The notes beneath the pieces were generated by a model, which worked only from the letters and a program-made list of their open reading frames with translations, was not told the DNA's origin and made no database searches. A stretch of DNA of 64,000 nucleotides, taken from the NCBI GenBank assembly GCA_019359435.1, contig JAHHHI010000065.1, forward strand, positions 62,001 to 126,000. Reading direction: 5' to 3'. The DNA comes from Kaiparowitsia implicata GSE-PSE-MK54-09C. GTDB taxonomy: Bacteria > Cyanobacteriota > Cyanobacteriia > Elainellales > Elainellaceae. A program made the position numbers and the translations under genes. This document shows, in pieces, positions 13,026 to 21,710 of the stretch (its first letter is position 1; every line of letters begins with the position of its first letter).

Positions 13026-13487
13026 ATGATTGCCAACGTCAATGCTGCATTGCCAACCTTAGCTCCGGGGATGTTGCGCCGAGTGCATCATGTCGCCCTA
13101 AATGTAAAAGACATGACAATCTCTCGCCAGTTTTATGGAGAGATCTTGGGCCTGCATGAGTTAACGGGGCGTGAGGTGCCTGCCACCCTCACGCAGCTCG
13201 TCGCAGATGGAAAGGTGGCAAACTTCATTACGCCTGATGGAACTATTTTGGATTTATTCTACGAGCCCGATCTGGCACCGCCGAGCGCTAATCCGCGTCA
13301 GCAGTTCACCCGTGCGAACCACCTTGCGTTCGATATTGCGCCTGAACTGTTTGATGACGCTGTGGGGGTCTTGCGTCAGCATCATGTTGAGATTGATCAC
13401 GGGCCAGTTACGCGACCCACTGGGCGCGGGGTTTACTTTTATGACCCGGATGGGTTTTTGGTAGAAATTCGGTGTGACGCGGTTTAA
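13026..13487 (+). CDS. VOC (glyoxalase/dioxygenase superfamily) metalloprotein
   Basis: 153 residues preceded by GGAGG at ~13011. Two beta-alpha-beta-beta-beta modules are visible: 'RVHHVALNVKDMTISRQFY' starting module one and 'RANHLAFDIAPELFDDAV' starting module two. Likely metal ligands are His in 'RVHHVAL', His in 'ANHLAFD' and Glu in 'GFLVEIR'. Members act as glyoxalase I, fosfomycin-resistance or extradiol dioxygenase enzymes; the substrate cannot be told from sequence. It is a single gene in its own transcription unit and the first clearly host gene after the mobile element. Confidence 0.8.
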   Translation: MIANVNAALPTLAPGMLRRVHHVALNVKDMTISRQFYGEILGLHELTGREVPATLTQLVADGKVANFITPDGTILDLFYEPDLAPPSANPRQQFTRANHLAFDIAPELFDDAVGVLRQHHVEIDHGPVTRPTGRGVYFYDPDGFLVEIRCDAV

Positions 13488-13573
13488 TGCGGTCTAAACA
13501 GTGGGATGGGGATTGAGATAGGAGGATTGAGATAGGGCGATCGCCCCATTCTGTCTCGCTTACCCAATCTTGG

Positions 13574-13999
13574 CTAAGCCTCGATCAAACGTTTTAGCGC
13601 CTTGATCTGGATGGCGCGGCTGGCAATTGTGGCAGAGTCTTTCTCAAAATCAACATAAACTTTGCCAGAAAGAAAGCGGCTGGCCCCTTTGCGGGTGTAT
13701 ATCAACAACGTTGGGTCTGCGTCTGGCGTTTCTATTTGCTCATAGCCCATTTGAGTCAGAATGCCGTTGAGCTTATTGCGGAACGGTTTTTCCGTTTTGA
13801 CTGGAACAGTGAAGCTAGTCGAGCGATTAAAGTAAGCGCCCACTAACCCTCCCAAAATGCCGCCCGCCAGCCCCAGCTGTTGCGGAAATCCACTCGTGGC
13901 GCTTACTCCTAATGCCTGAGCGGCCACGAGGGAAAAGATGATGGCAACGCTCGCAAAGTAGTAGAGAAATGTGGCAGTAAACCCAGGACCATATTGCAT
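13574..13999 (-). CDS. Conserved cyanobacterial-type membrane protein
   Basis: 141 residues from the ATG at 13999; the longer open frame to 14407 runs antisense through the neighbouring gene and is rejected. Two hydrophobic segments (~8-28 and ~38-58, the second with 'GGILGGLVGAYFN') are followed by a soluble domain of ~80 residues containing 'FRNKLNGILTQMGYEQI' and ending in 'KDSATIASRAIQIKALKRLI'. The family was not recognised with certainty. It lies 170 bp downstream of the parvulin gene on the same strand. Confidence 0.65.
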   Translation of the reverse strand: MQYGPGFTATFLYYFASVAIIFSLVAAQALGVSATSGFPQQLGLAGGILGGLVGAYFNRSTSFTVPVKTEKPFRNKLNGILTQMGYEQIETPDADPTLLIYTRKGASRFLSGKVYVDFEKDSATIASRAIQIKALKRLIEA

Positions 14000-14171
14000 A
14001 GAGGCTGTTATGAAGGCTGTCTCAGATAATTGATGCGCATGACTGGGGCGTTTTGCAGGGCGAGGCTGACTACTAGGCTGCCTGCATCGAATCGTGGGCA
14101 GCAGGGCGATCGCCCCATGTCTCCCTACCCTCAGTGAGGGTATCAGTAAGTTTATAGCACTTACTGACCCG

Positions 14172-14948
14172 TCAAGCGGCCTGTGCGAGCCATGCCTGTT
14201 GGTTAACCGGCAAGTATTGCAGTTGATCCCGTAGCCATGTGTCGAACAGCTCTTCCAAAAGGCGACGGCGCACCGCCGCATCAAACTGCACAGGGATGAA
14301 TTGCTCAAGCCGCACGATGGCGACCCATTCTCCGAGAGGAATGGGATAGTGCAGCTCGCCGGGTTGGCTGGCGCGCAACAGGTTTCCCAAGACGGGATGC
14401 AGGGCACCTAGCTCAACAGGCCCAGCAATGCCGTGGCTATTGGCTTCTGGCCCTAGGGAAAATTGTTGCGCTAGGTTGGCAAAGGATTGTTCGCCCGATT
14501 CTATACGGAAATAAAGTTCCTGGGCGATGCCCATGTCTTTAATGCGAATTAAGGAATAAAGAGCTTTGTCGAGCTGCCGCGATCGCTGAAGGAAGTAGGA
14601 TTCTAGCTTAATGCCCAAGACGGTTTCTTTGAATTTCTCAATGCGGTAGGGGCGCGTGGCGATCGCCTGTGCGTGTTCTAGAGTAATACCGGCTTGCTCT
14701 AGCCAAATTTGGCGGTCGGCTTCGGTGGAGAGATGGCGATCGCCAAAAAACTGATCGACCGCAGCGTTGGTTTCTTCGGGGGTGCAGGTGATAGGGGCGA
14801 TCGCCCGGTCAATAATGCTTTCTCTCAGAAACTGTGGCAATAGTTGATATTCGCTCAAGCGCAACAACACATCATTGACAGAGATTGCGGCAGATGCAGA
14901 TGACACTGCAGTGGGCGGGGGCGTCACTGTCATAGGGCTTGTATTCAT
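14172..14948 (-). CDS. Parvulin-type peptidyl-prolyl isomerase-like protein
   Basis: 258 residues. A helical SurA/PrsA-like N-terminal region (~25-130, 'QFLRESIIDRAIAPITCTPEE') is followed by a parvulin-like domain (~135-235) with 'AQELYFRIESGEQSFANLAQQFSLGPEANSHG' split over the beginning and 'GPVELGALHPVLGNLL' in the middle. There is no clear signal peptide. In cyanobacteria such soluble parvulin-like proteins often lie near type I or ABC exporters and may assist substrate folding; no exporter is adjacent here. Enzymatic activity is unproven because several family members are divergent. Confidence 0.75.
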   Translation of the reverse strand: MNTSPMTVTPPPTAVSSASAAISVNDVLLRLSEYQLLPQFLRESIIDRAIAPITCTPEETNAAVDQFFGDRHLSTEADRQIWLEQAGITLEHAQAIATRPYRIEKFKETVLGIKLESYFLQRSRQLDKALYSLIRIKDMGIAQELYFRIESGEQSFANLAQQFSLGPEANSHGIAGPVELGALHPVLGNLLRASQPGELHYPIPLGEWVAIVRLEQFIPVQFDAAVRRRLLEELFDTWLRDQLQYLPVNQQAWLAQAA

Positions 14949-15343
14949 AAGGCGTATTCAGCACAAAGGCGTTGGGGTGTGATTACTGAACAGTAAAAAC
15001 TCCTTCTATTACGCAAACGATGTCACTAAAGCACCAAACAACATCCAATCCTATTGGGTTGCTCCCCGGTTTCACAACCATCAATCTATAGAGGCGAATG
15101 GCACCTGCCTTACCAAGCCGGGGGTATAAGATTCGGATTTAGGGAAAGAAAAGGCGTCACTCCGTCATATAGAGCGACGCCTCAGTGTTCAGAGGACTGG
15201 TCTGTTTTGCAGGTTAACCCATCTTCATAAGAGTCCTATAGCGATCGCCACGGAATCAGAGCAGTTGCGCGGAGCCCGCTTACGGCTCGGGTTCTGCGCA
15301 ACCGCTCTGGGGTCGCTGCTGTGTTTGAGTACTCGTTCTGACA
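14949..15343. other. Intergenic region with hairpin and long imperfect palindrome
   Basis: No gene was found. It contains a 7-bp AGGCGTC/GACGCCT hairpin at 15152-15182 and a 53-bp imperfect palindrome at 15257-15309, listed separately. It also holds the upstream region of the parvulin gene. Confidence 0.5.
15257..15309. repeat. 53-bp imperfect palindromic repeat
   Basis: CAGAGCRGTTGCGC arms surround GAGCCCG/CTCGGGT inner arms with a short CTTACGG centre; nearly all positions pair. There is no T-run. It resembles the dispersed palindromic elements of cyanobacterial genomes. It lies just downstream of the Anbu gene, so it could also act in that message's 3' end. Confidence 0.65.
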
Positions 15344-16111
15344 TTAATCCATGTACAGATCGTCAGGAGGAAGAGAGGTGTGACAATCCCAATCAAGATC
15401 AGGCATTTGCTCAAATGCCTGTCGCAGCGATAGTTCCCATTTTTTTCGGATGCCAACCAGGTAGGGATCACCCAACCGCAACTGCAACTGGTAATGGATT
15501 TTGAAAGAATTGGTCTTATACATAATTAAGTTGACGGGTGGCCCTACAGAAATATTGGATTTCATGGTGGAGTCAATGGAGAGCAGCGCACATTTTGCGG
15601 CTGCTTCTACCGAAGTGTCGTAAGACAGAATGCGATCTAAAATCGGCTTGCCATATTTAGTTTCACCAATTTGCAGAAATGGGGTTTCACGGGTTGCCTG
15701 AATGCAGTTGCCTTGGCTATAGATTTTGTAGAGTTCTGGTTCTTCGCCAGGCACCTGACCCGCTAGCAGGCACGTGCAGCTAAAGTCGATGTGGTCTCGC
15801 TCTAACCAAGGGCGATCGCGCTCTTGAATTTGGCGAATTTTGCTGCCCACGTAACATGCCATGTCATACATCGTCGGCAAGGTATGCAGATTATCGGCAG
15901 AGCCTGTCTTGAGCTCTTGCTCTAGCAAATGCACGACTGCTTGAGTAATAGACAAATTTCCAGAGGTGCAGAGCATCACGGCTCGCTGCCCTGGCTGAGA
16001 AAAGTCGTAGAGCTTGCGATAGGTCGAAATGTAATCAACTCCCGCATTGGTACGCGAATCCGCTGCAACCACCAGACCATCACAGGTGACAATGCCAAGA
16101 CAATAGGTCAT
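15344..16111 (-). CDS. Anbu-type proteasome-like Ntn hydrolase
   Basis: 255 residues beginning MTYC, so removal of Met leaves an N-terminal Thr as nucleophile. Further proteasome beta-subunit residues are present: Asp18 in 'VVAADSRTNAG' and Lys33 in 'YISTYRKLY', plus the 'CTSGNLSITQAVV' helix start. This pattern is characteristic of Anbu (COG3484), a self-assembling relative of HslV and the 20S proteasome. Anbu genes usually sit with ATP-grasp, alpha-E and transglutaminase genes; none is adjacent here, so this copy is solitary. Substrate unknown. Confidence 0.85.
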   Translation of the reverse strand: MTYCLGIVTCDGLVVAADSRTNAGVDYISTYRKLYDFSQPGQRAVMLCTSGNLSITQAVVHLLEQELKTGSADNLHTLPTMYDMACYVGSKIRQIQERDRPWLERDHIDFSCTCLLAGQVPGEEPELYKIYSQGNCIQATRETPFLQIGETKYGKPILDRILSYDTSVEAAAKCALLSIDSTMKSNISVGPPVNLIMYKTNSFKIHYQLQLRLGDPYLVGIRKKWELSLRQAFEQMPDLDWDCHTSLPPDDLYMD

Positions 16112-16165
16112 GAAGAATACGACATGGAAAAACAGCCGCGACGGCGATAGTCCGTCAATAATTCG

Positions 16166-16621
16166 TTAATTGATGCGTTGCAAGTTACCCGATTTTACCC
16201 ACCCCTCGCTGCCATTTCCTAGGCGCACGTTGATCCACTCGCCATCATCGCTCGTTCCTAATACTGAAAGTTGAGCGTTATATTCCACGCCACCCACTTG
16301 CGGAAACGATACACCAGGGCCATCTCGCAAAATCAGCCCAATGGCAACCGTGACCCGTGCCTGGTACTCTACGTTGTCGGCAGTTGGTTCTGGCTCGGCG
16401 GGCTCAGCGGGAACTGCGGCTTCTTCAACCGGGGGGGCCGGGTCTATGGCGGCATCTGCGGGGGGCGGTGCAGCGCTGTCATTGGGGAAGGTAGGGCGCG
16501 GTGGCAGTGACGACAATCGGGTTAGGAAGTAGCGAGCGGTGGCAGCCCCGGCAAAAAATAGGATGGCGATCGCCAGCCCAATTCCCAACATCCCCTGAGA
16601 GAGGCGCATTAATGCCTTCAT
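16166..16621 (-). CDS. Membrane-anchored bacterial SH3-domain protein
   Basis: 151 residues. An N-terminal membrane anchor (~10-30) is followed by a Pro/Ala/Glu-rich linker (~40-80) and a C-terminal SH3b domain (~88-150) with the typical 'LILRDGPGVSFPQVGGV' opening and 'GEWINVRLGNGSEGWVKSGNL' close. Such domains bind cell-wall peptides or mediate protein contacts in the periplasm. It lies 54 bp upstream of the Anbu gene on the same strand, so the two may be co-transcribed; a functional link is speculative. Confidence 0.8.
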   Translation of the reverse strand: MKALMRLSQGMLGIGLAIAILFFAGAATARYFLTRLSSLPPRPTFPNDSAAPPPADAAIDPAPPVEEAAVPAEPAEPEPTADNVEYQARVTVAIGLILRDGPGVSFPQVGGVEYNAQLSVLGTSDDGEWINVRLGNGSEGWVKSGNLQRIN

Positions 16622-16871
16622 GGTGATTCAACCCCAATTTCCATAACGTCAGCAGCTCACGCCAAAAACACGGCTGCATATCACTGACCGTTATACCAAT
16701 GATTGAGGGAGATGAACCGGCAATTCCGCATGGATCATGGTGCAGTTCTGCGTTATGGAGCCACCCATTTCAGGAAATTCAGCCAACGGTGTGGTTATCG
16801 GCATGTTTACGGGCACTGGCCTAACACCAAACAGGGCTGCGCCAGAGTTGCCCTACCCACTCAACACCATA

Positions 16872-16913
16872 AACATTGCCCCGGACGCAATACTTAGCGT
16901 CCGGGGCAATGTT
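16872..16913. repeat. Perfect 17-bp-arm palindrome, MITE-like element
   Basis: AACATTGCCCCGGACGC (16872-16888) and its exact complement (16897-16913) flank an 8-base loop. A segment at 16937-16959 containing AGTTCGGGACAAGCTCAAA matches, with three differences in 23, a segment beside the hairpin at 42.7 kb (42788-42810, opposite strand). There is no T-run. The shared tail suggests a non-autonomous mobile repeat rather than a terminator. Confidence 0.7.
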
Positions 16914-17008
16914 TGCAATCTCATATCCCAACCAAACCTAAGTTCGGGACAAGCTCAAACCGTCCTACCCTGAACTGAGGTCAACCAAAAGAATAGGACA
17001 GAATGGAA

Positions 17009-17491
17009 CTAACCCTGGGTAGATGGCCCTAAGACCTGACGATTGAGTTCCAGAATTGGGCAGAACAAGTTGGCCTGTTTGGGTGTTAAATGCTGCTGCA
17101 CCACTTGATGCATCACCTCGTAGGTGACAGCGCAGCTATGCTGAGCTCCAAACGCCCGCATGATTGTTTGAAACCACAGCAAAAACCGTTCGCGCAGGGT
17201 GTCTGGGTCGTTGATAAGTAGGGCGATCGCCGAATAACGCAGCACTCGCAGGGTGTCCCGCTTCCACTTTGCCGTCATGTCTTCTCGCCCGCTGAAGAAC
17301 AGGTTGGGGCTAAGAGTTTTGATTTTTTCCAGCACTTGCTGCACAATAGCTGCTTCGCAAACTTGCAGCTGCTGATAAGTTTCTAGTCGAAGCGCGTAAG
17401 ATTGAGCGTAATCTTCAAGCCATTGCAGATCTGCATCAGTGGCGTAGCATCCGTCTAAGTTAAGGCTGAGATTTTTGAGCTGACTCAGCAT
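17009..17491 (-). CDS. Phycobiliprotein-like (globin-fold) protein lacking the bilin cysteine
   Basis: 160 residues from the ATG at 17491; a longer frame to 17614 has a poor extension. The length and helix pattern match phycobiliprotein subunits. The region equivalent to the bilin site reads 'TAKWKRDTLRVLRYSAIALL': the RD and following helix match the 'CxRD' of phycocyanin, but the Cys is replaced by Trp, so covalent chromophore binding there is unlikely. Related orphan proteins are clustered with ferredoxin and V4R genes in the Synechocystis slr0144-slr0152 region implicated in photosystem II assembly (recalled, not checked). It lies last in a run of three same-strand genes. Confidence 0.75.
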   Translation of the reverse strand: MLSQLKNLSLNLDGCYATDADLQWLEDYAQSYALRLETYQQLQVCEAAIVQQVLEKIKTLSPNLFFSGREDMTAKWKRDTLRVLRYSAIALLINDPDTLRERFLLWFQTIMRAFGAQHSCAVTYEVMHQVVQQHLTPKQANLFCPILELNRQVLGPSTQG

Positions 17492-17668
17492 AGTGGGCTG
17501 CCCTCGAGCGATGAGTAGTTCTACTATTCCCAGACGGCAACAATTTGTAACATACAGAATTGGACGGACACCTAGACATTTTGCAGTCGCACTATCTTGC
17601 AGCAGCGCAGACAAGCCTTCGGATTGACGGCTGTTTGCCCAGCGCAGGGTTCTTTTCGAGAAATGGCC

Positions 17669-18154
17669 TTAGCTACCGCTGCTTTGGTTGAAATATTCTC
17701 CAACATTAAAGTTGGCGGTTTTTTCAATTTGCATCATCATCGAGCGGGTGATGAGCTTGCCGGCTTCGACTAGCACCTGGCCAGTAAGAGGGTGCAGCAG
17801 ATTTTGCTCGGCTCGCCGCCCGATCAACACCTCAATATCTTTGAGCGAGTTAATGTACATCCCTGGTGGCAACTGCACCACTACCCCCTGGCCCAGCACT
17901 CGAGATTGGCAAGCCAGCCGCGAGTTGGTTTGGCAGGATGTGATGACCTCAAGGGTGCGTTGCTCTCGTCGATTAATGGGCGACAGCGACTCCATCCCTT
18001 CGTTGACGTAGATATGGCAGGTGGCACACATGCCGCGCCCGCCACATTCGCGCAATACGTCCAGTTCTTTGTTCAGCAGCACTGAGAGCAGGTTGCCGTT
18101 GGTTTCGATGGAGGTTTCTTGAGCGATGGGCTCTAGCCGAACGATCTTTGCCAT
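17669..18154 (-). CDS. 2Fe-2S ferredoxin-like protein with C-terminal extension
   Basis: 161 residues from the ATG at 18154 (MAKIV). Cluster ligands are visible as 'LRECGGRGMCATCHIYV' (CX5CX2C) and the fourth Cys in 'SRLACQSR', the spacing of adrenodoxin/bacterial-type rather than plant-type ferredoxins. A ~60-residue C-terminal extension ('GRRAEQNLLHPLTGQVLV...') is not part of a standard ferredoxin. It sits between a roadblock-like protein and a phycobiliprotein-like protein on the same strand, a combination resembling the Synechocystis slr0144-slr0152 cluster, so a role in photosystem assembly or repair is possible. Confidence 0.85.
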   Translation of the reverse strand: MAKIVRLEPIAQETSIETNGNLLSVLLNKELDVLRECGGRGMCATCHIYVNEGMESLSPINRREQRTLEVITSCQTNSRLACQSRVLGQGVVVQLPPGMYINSLKDIEVLIGRRAEQNLLHPLTGQVLVEAGKLITRSMMMQIEKTANFNVGEYFNQSSGS

Positions 18155-18238
18155 GGGAGGTTGATGAAGGTAGAAGTGGTCAAGCACGCGGTCGGGGACT
18201 TAGGAGTTAAAGCCTGCATTGCTTCAACTCACTGCGAT

Positions 18239-19129
18239 CTAAGGCATGGGAAGCTTTAGCAGGCTTTTTTGTTGATCGTTCAGTGGAATTTGCTGGATGA
18301 GTTGGGGAAAGTCACGGATGACATAGGCGCAACGTTTCATGAAGGCAGCCACCCAGGTCTGAACCTGATCGAGCTGGTCTGGAGAGAGTGGGGCGATCGC
18401 CCCTGTGGCAACGCAGCTAAACTCACCTGCGCGATCAACCTCTAGCTGGCCGAGCCATTCCGCTGAGGGGCGCGTCGTGTTCCAGTAGTTTTTAACCACC
18501 GTGGGCCCAAGATAGTGGGCCGCAAATCGACTTACCTGATTCAGCGCCTCCGTCAGTTCACTCAACCCGGAATGGATCGTGGTCTGAGAGGGTAAGGGCG
18601 TTGCAGAGGTGGCAACCCTGCCCGCCGCAGAGGCAGATTGCGTGCCATCAGGATAGGAGGCCCCCTCATAGACTGGTGACCATGGGCTTGAGCCCAATGG
18701 ATGCCCATTGCCAGTGGCAACAGCGCGCTGCTTCCAGTAGTTTTGATTGGTGAGAGAGATGTTGCCCGCCATCAACCGAAAAGTGGCGATCGCATTAGCA
18801 GAATCTAGCTCTAACTCTTGTTTTAGGGTGCCTATGGCAGTCCGATAGCTATCCTGCACTAGTTCTAAGCCAGTCACCACCAGCAGAACGACGCGGTGCG
18901 CTAGCTTATAGATATAGGTCTGGTGCCCGTTAAACTGAAACTCGAAGTAGTTGAAGCCCAGTGGCGTGGTTTCAATCACCTGTTGAATGCCTTGCGCCAG
19001 CGCTTCCTTTTGCTGAAAGTTAAGGTTTTGGTCCACACCGTAAAAATAGGGGCGTGAATGCCCATCCATCAAGGCAATACCCACCACCCCCGGCAAATTT
19101 AAAAACGCTTCGATGACCTCCCGCTTCAT
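18239..19129 (-). CDS. Roadblock/LC7-like protein, first gene of the ferredoxin cluster
   Basis: 296 residues. The N-terminal ~120 residues ('REVIEAFLNLPGVVGIALMDG') have the alpha-beta layout of roadblock/LC7 domains, including the 'HRVVLLVVTGLELV' strand. A Gly/Ser/Thr-rich linker spans ~165-190, and a second domain occupies ~190-290 with 'FAAHYLGPTVVKNYWNTTRP' and a terminal 'LIQQIPLNDQQKSLLKL'. The exact family is uncertain. It is the first gene of a three-gene leftward run, 84 bp ahead of the ferredoxin, and probably shares its promoter. A thylakoid-associated role is inferred from the partners. Confidence 0.6.
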   Translation of the reverse strand: MKREVIEAFLNLPGVVGIALMDGHSRPYFYGVDQNLNFQQKEALAQGIQQVIETTPLGFNYFEFQFNGHQTYIYKLAHRVVLLVVTGLELVQDSYRTAIGTLKQELELDSANAIATFRLMAGNISLTNQNYWKQRAVATGNGHPLGSSPWSPVYEGASYPDGTQSASAAGRVATSATPLPSQTTIHSGLSELTEALNQVSRFAAHYLGPTVVKNYWNTTRPSAEWLGQLEVDRAGEFSCVATGAIAPLSPDQLDQVQTWVAAFMKRCAYVIRDFPQLIQQIPLNDQQKSLLKLPMP

Positions 19130-19479
19130 AAGATGCTCTAATACATAGATAATGATCTTGAGAACCTTGAATTTTGCTGCAATCTACTGCAATCAAGGTC
19201 TATGGCGAGTCTTTTGACATTTCGATCAACTTAGGATCTACTTATAGAAGGGTCTAAAGTTTCCTGTCATCTGGGTTCAACCTTTAAGGTCACCTTTCTG
19301 AAGTGTTCCCATAATGACTACAGTTCTTGAACTTTTCTGCCGCTGTTCTGCTTTGATGGAGTGTATTGCCGGGATCAAGCTGTCGCGCTAAATCTGCAGG
19401 CTGTTCTGATGTTTTCACCGAGAGCTGGGGTTTGATGGATTCACTGGCTTTTGGCTCTTTGTTTCAGGCTTTTTAACCC
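19130..19479. other. Divergent promoter region between the ferredoxin cluster and rbcR
   Basis: 350 bp without a gene, between the leftward roadblock-ferredoxin-phycobiliprotein-like run and the rightward rbcR gene. It must hold both promoters. LysR regulators often bind T-N11-A sites in such regions; several fit by chance, so none is assigned. Confidence 0.4.
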
Positions 19480-20538
19480 ATGTCTGACCTTCCTTTTACT
19501 CTGGATCAGCTGCGTATTTTGAAGGCGATCGCCGCCGAGGGCAGCTTTAAACGCGCAGCAGACAGCCTATACGTGTCTCAGCCTGCAGTGAGCTTGCAGG
19601 TGCAAAACCTGGAGCGCCAGCTAGATGTGCCGCTGTTTGACCGAGGAGGTCGGCGGGCGCAATTGACTGAAGCGGGGCATCTGTTACTCAGCTATGGCGA
19701 TCGCATCCTATCGCTGTGTGAAGAGACATGCCGCGCCATCGAAGATCTGCAAAACCTCCAAGGAGGAACGCTGATCGTGGGGGCGAGCCAAACCACAGGC
19801 ACCTATCTGCTGCCCCGCATGATTGGCATGTTTCGGCAGCGCTACCCAGAAGTAGCCGTGCAGCTTCATGTGCATTCCACGCGTCGCACCGCCTGGGGTG
19901 TGGCCAACGGTCAGGTCGATCTTGCCATCATTGGTGGCGAAGTCCCTACAGAACTGCAAGATTCTCTCGATATCGTTCCCTATGCGGAAGATGAACTGGC
20001 GCTGATTATGCCAATGGTGCATTCCCTGTCGCGCCAAACCACCATTCAAAAAGACGACCTTTATAAGCTAGGCTTCATTTCACTTGATTCCCAATCCACC
20101 ATTCGCAAGGTGATCGATCAAGTGCTGACGCGATGCGGCATCGAAACTCGTCGCCTCAAAATCGAAATGGAGCTTAATTCCATTGAGGCCATCAAAAATG
20201 CAGTGCAGGCCGGATTAGGGGTCGCGTTTGTCTCCACCTCTGCAATCGAGAAAGAGGTGCAGTCGGGGATGCTTCACCGAGCCCGAATTGAAGATGTAAC
20301 AGTAAACCGGATGCTGTCGGTGATCGTGAACCCCAACCGCTATCGCTCCAAGGCGGCGCAGGCATTTACAGATGAAATTTTGCCCATGTTCAGCGTGTTT
20401 AACCCTGTCTCGGCAAAGACGACCGAAAATGGTAACCTAACCGGCACTGACAAAGGTTCAAAAAAGGGGACAGACGCTGACACGGCCCAAAAGTCTCTGG
20501 CAGAGGCGTCAAAACCTATCTCAATAGAATCGCCTTAA
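19480..20538 (+). CDS. rbcR: LysR-family regulator RbcR (Ycf30)
   Basis: 352 residues. An N-terminal winged helix-turn-helix ('[20 protein letters not shown]...[15 protein letters not shown]') is followed by a LysR effector domain (~95-300) with '[22 protein letters not shown]'. The sequence matches the RbcR/Ycf30 branch that controls Rubisco and carbon-fixation genes in cyanobacteria and red-type plastids, responding to metabolites of the Calvin cycle and photorespiration. The last ~45 residues form a Ser/Thr/Lys/Glu-rich tail not usual in the family. It is a single gene; effector specificity versus NdhR/CmpR is judged from overall resemblance. Confidence 0.85.
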   Translation: MSDLPFTLDQLRILKAIAAEGSFKRAADSLYVSQPAVSLQVQNLERQLDVPLFDRGGRRAQLTEAGHLLLSYGDRILSLCEETCRAIEDLQNLQGGTLIVGASQTTGTYLLPRMIGMFRQRYPEVAVQLHVHSTRRTAWGVANGQVDLAIIGGEVPTELQDSLDIVPYAEDELALIMPMVHSLSRQTTIQKDDLYKLGFISLDSQSTIRKVIDQVLTRCGIETRRLKIEMELNSIEAIKNAVQAGLGVAFVSTSAIEKEVQSGMLHRARIEDVTVNRMLSVIVNPNRYRSKAAQAFTDEILPMFSVFNPVSAKTTENGNLTGTDKGSKKGTDADTAQKSLAEASKPISIESP

Positions 20539-20741
20539 GCGAACCGCATAGACTTGTGAGTGCATTGGTACAGTACGGACGCTTAGTTTTACCCAGCGCC
20601 ACGTTACAGCATTGACCCACAGTTAAGCTCTATCGTGAGGCTGCCAATCATCACCCTTCCGGCGGGCTACAGATATTTAGCATGTACGGTACGTGCCGTC
20701 TAGACGTATGCTGGGGGTAACGTAATGTAACGGCAAGCGCT

Positions 20742-21572
20742 ATGGTTGAACGTCCTATTAAACGATCTGAACGGCTGGCCCGAGAGGCCGCTGGCACTGC
20801 AGAAAATTCCGATCGCCCAGTCTCTGATCGCCCAGCTTCCGATCGTCCAGATTCCGATCGCCCCAAAAAAGAAGACCGCCCACGGGGGGGCGATCGCAAG
20901 GGCAAGCGCGATCGGCGAGATCGAGATCAGGACGAGCGCGCCAGTAGACCGCCCGCTAATCCGGCGTTGATGCGGGGACCCAAACCCAGTGCTAAGTCTG
21001 TGGAAGAAGACGCTCCGACCACGGCGCCCGTGTTGGCAAACATACCCGATGCCCCCGACGCTGATGCCCCTGAGCTAGACACCGCTGCACTTGAGCCAGA
21101 GACGACTGCTCCTGACGTGGCTGCAGTCGCATCAGAACCGGAGGTTACGTCATCTGTGGCGGAACCAACCGTAGAGGCAGCTGCAGATGTTCCCCAGGTG
21201 AACCCGGTGCCGGTAGAAGTAGACGCAATGGCCGAGACTGCGATCGCCGATGTGGCCGCAGATGATTCTGCTGACGTGACGGCAGCGGCGGCTGATGCTG
21301 CCGCTGATGCCGCTGATGATGCCACAACAGACGTGGATGTGGAATCGGTTGCTGAACCCGCTACACCCGAGGGTGCAATCGCTGATGGGGCAGATGCGTC
21401 TGTGCCCGTGGCGGATGTGATCGAGGCGGACGCGGGGCCGACTGGCGCTGCCGCGCTCAGCGATGAGCCAGATGCTGCCGCTATGGATGGTATTCCTGAA
21501 GCCGCAATAGAGCAGGCGATCGCCGAGGCTCCCGTTGAAGAGAACTCTGACCCGCCTGTTGCTGACGCGTAA
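20742..21572 (+). CDS. Low-complexity acidic Ala/Asp-rich protein with SDRP repeats
   Basis: 276 residues and no recognisable fold. The N-terminus is basic and contains four tandem 'SDRP' units in about 20 residues (encoded by a degenerate 15-bp repeat built on GATCGCCCAG), then 'KKEDRPRGGDRKGKRDRRDRDQ'. The rest is Ala/Asp/Glu/Pro/Val repeats of acidic character. The design, a basic Arg/Asp tail on an acidic disordered body, occurs in RNA-associated or ribosome-associated cyanobacterial proteins; this is only an analogy. The opposite strand has a 269-residue open frame that is a composition artefact. Confidence 0.6.
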   Translation: MVERPIKRSERLAREAAGTAENSDRPVSDRPASDRPDSDRPKKEDRPRGGDRKGKRDRRDRDQDERASRPPANPALMRGPKPSAKSVEEDAPTTAPVLANIPDAPDADAPELDTAALEPETTAPDVAAVASEPEVTSSVAEPTVEAAADVPQVNPVPVEVDAMAETAIADVAADDSADVTAAAADAAADAADDATTDVDVESVAEPATPEGAIADGADASVPVADVIEADAGPTGAAALSDEPDAAAMDGIPEAAIEQAIAEAPVEENSDPPVADA

Positions 21573-21710
21573 TCGGGCGATCGCCCCATTTTAAGACGTT
21601 CCCAACTGCGGTTAATTCTGCGCTTGACATGGGTCTCAACAGACGCCGCAGGCTGTCCCGCAGGAGGCGTGGCCCTACTGCACGGGTCTACAACGCCGAT
21701 CACACTCCCC

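Noticed and set aside
13574-14407. 277-residue minus-strand frame
   Set aside because: Only the part from 13999 has membrane-protein features; the extension runs through the neighbouring parvulin gene.
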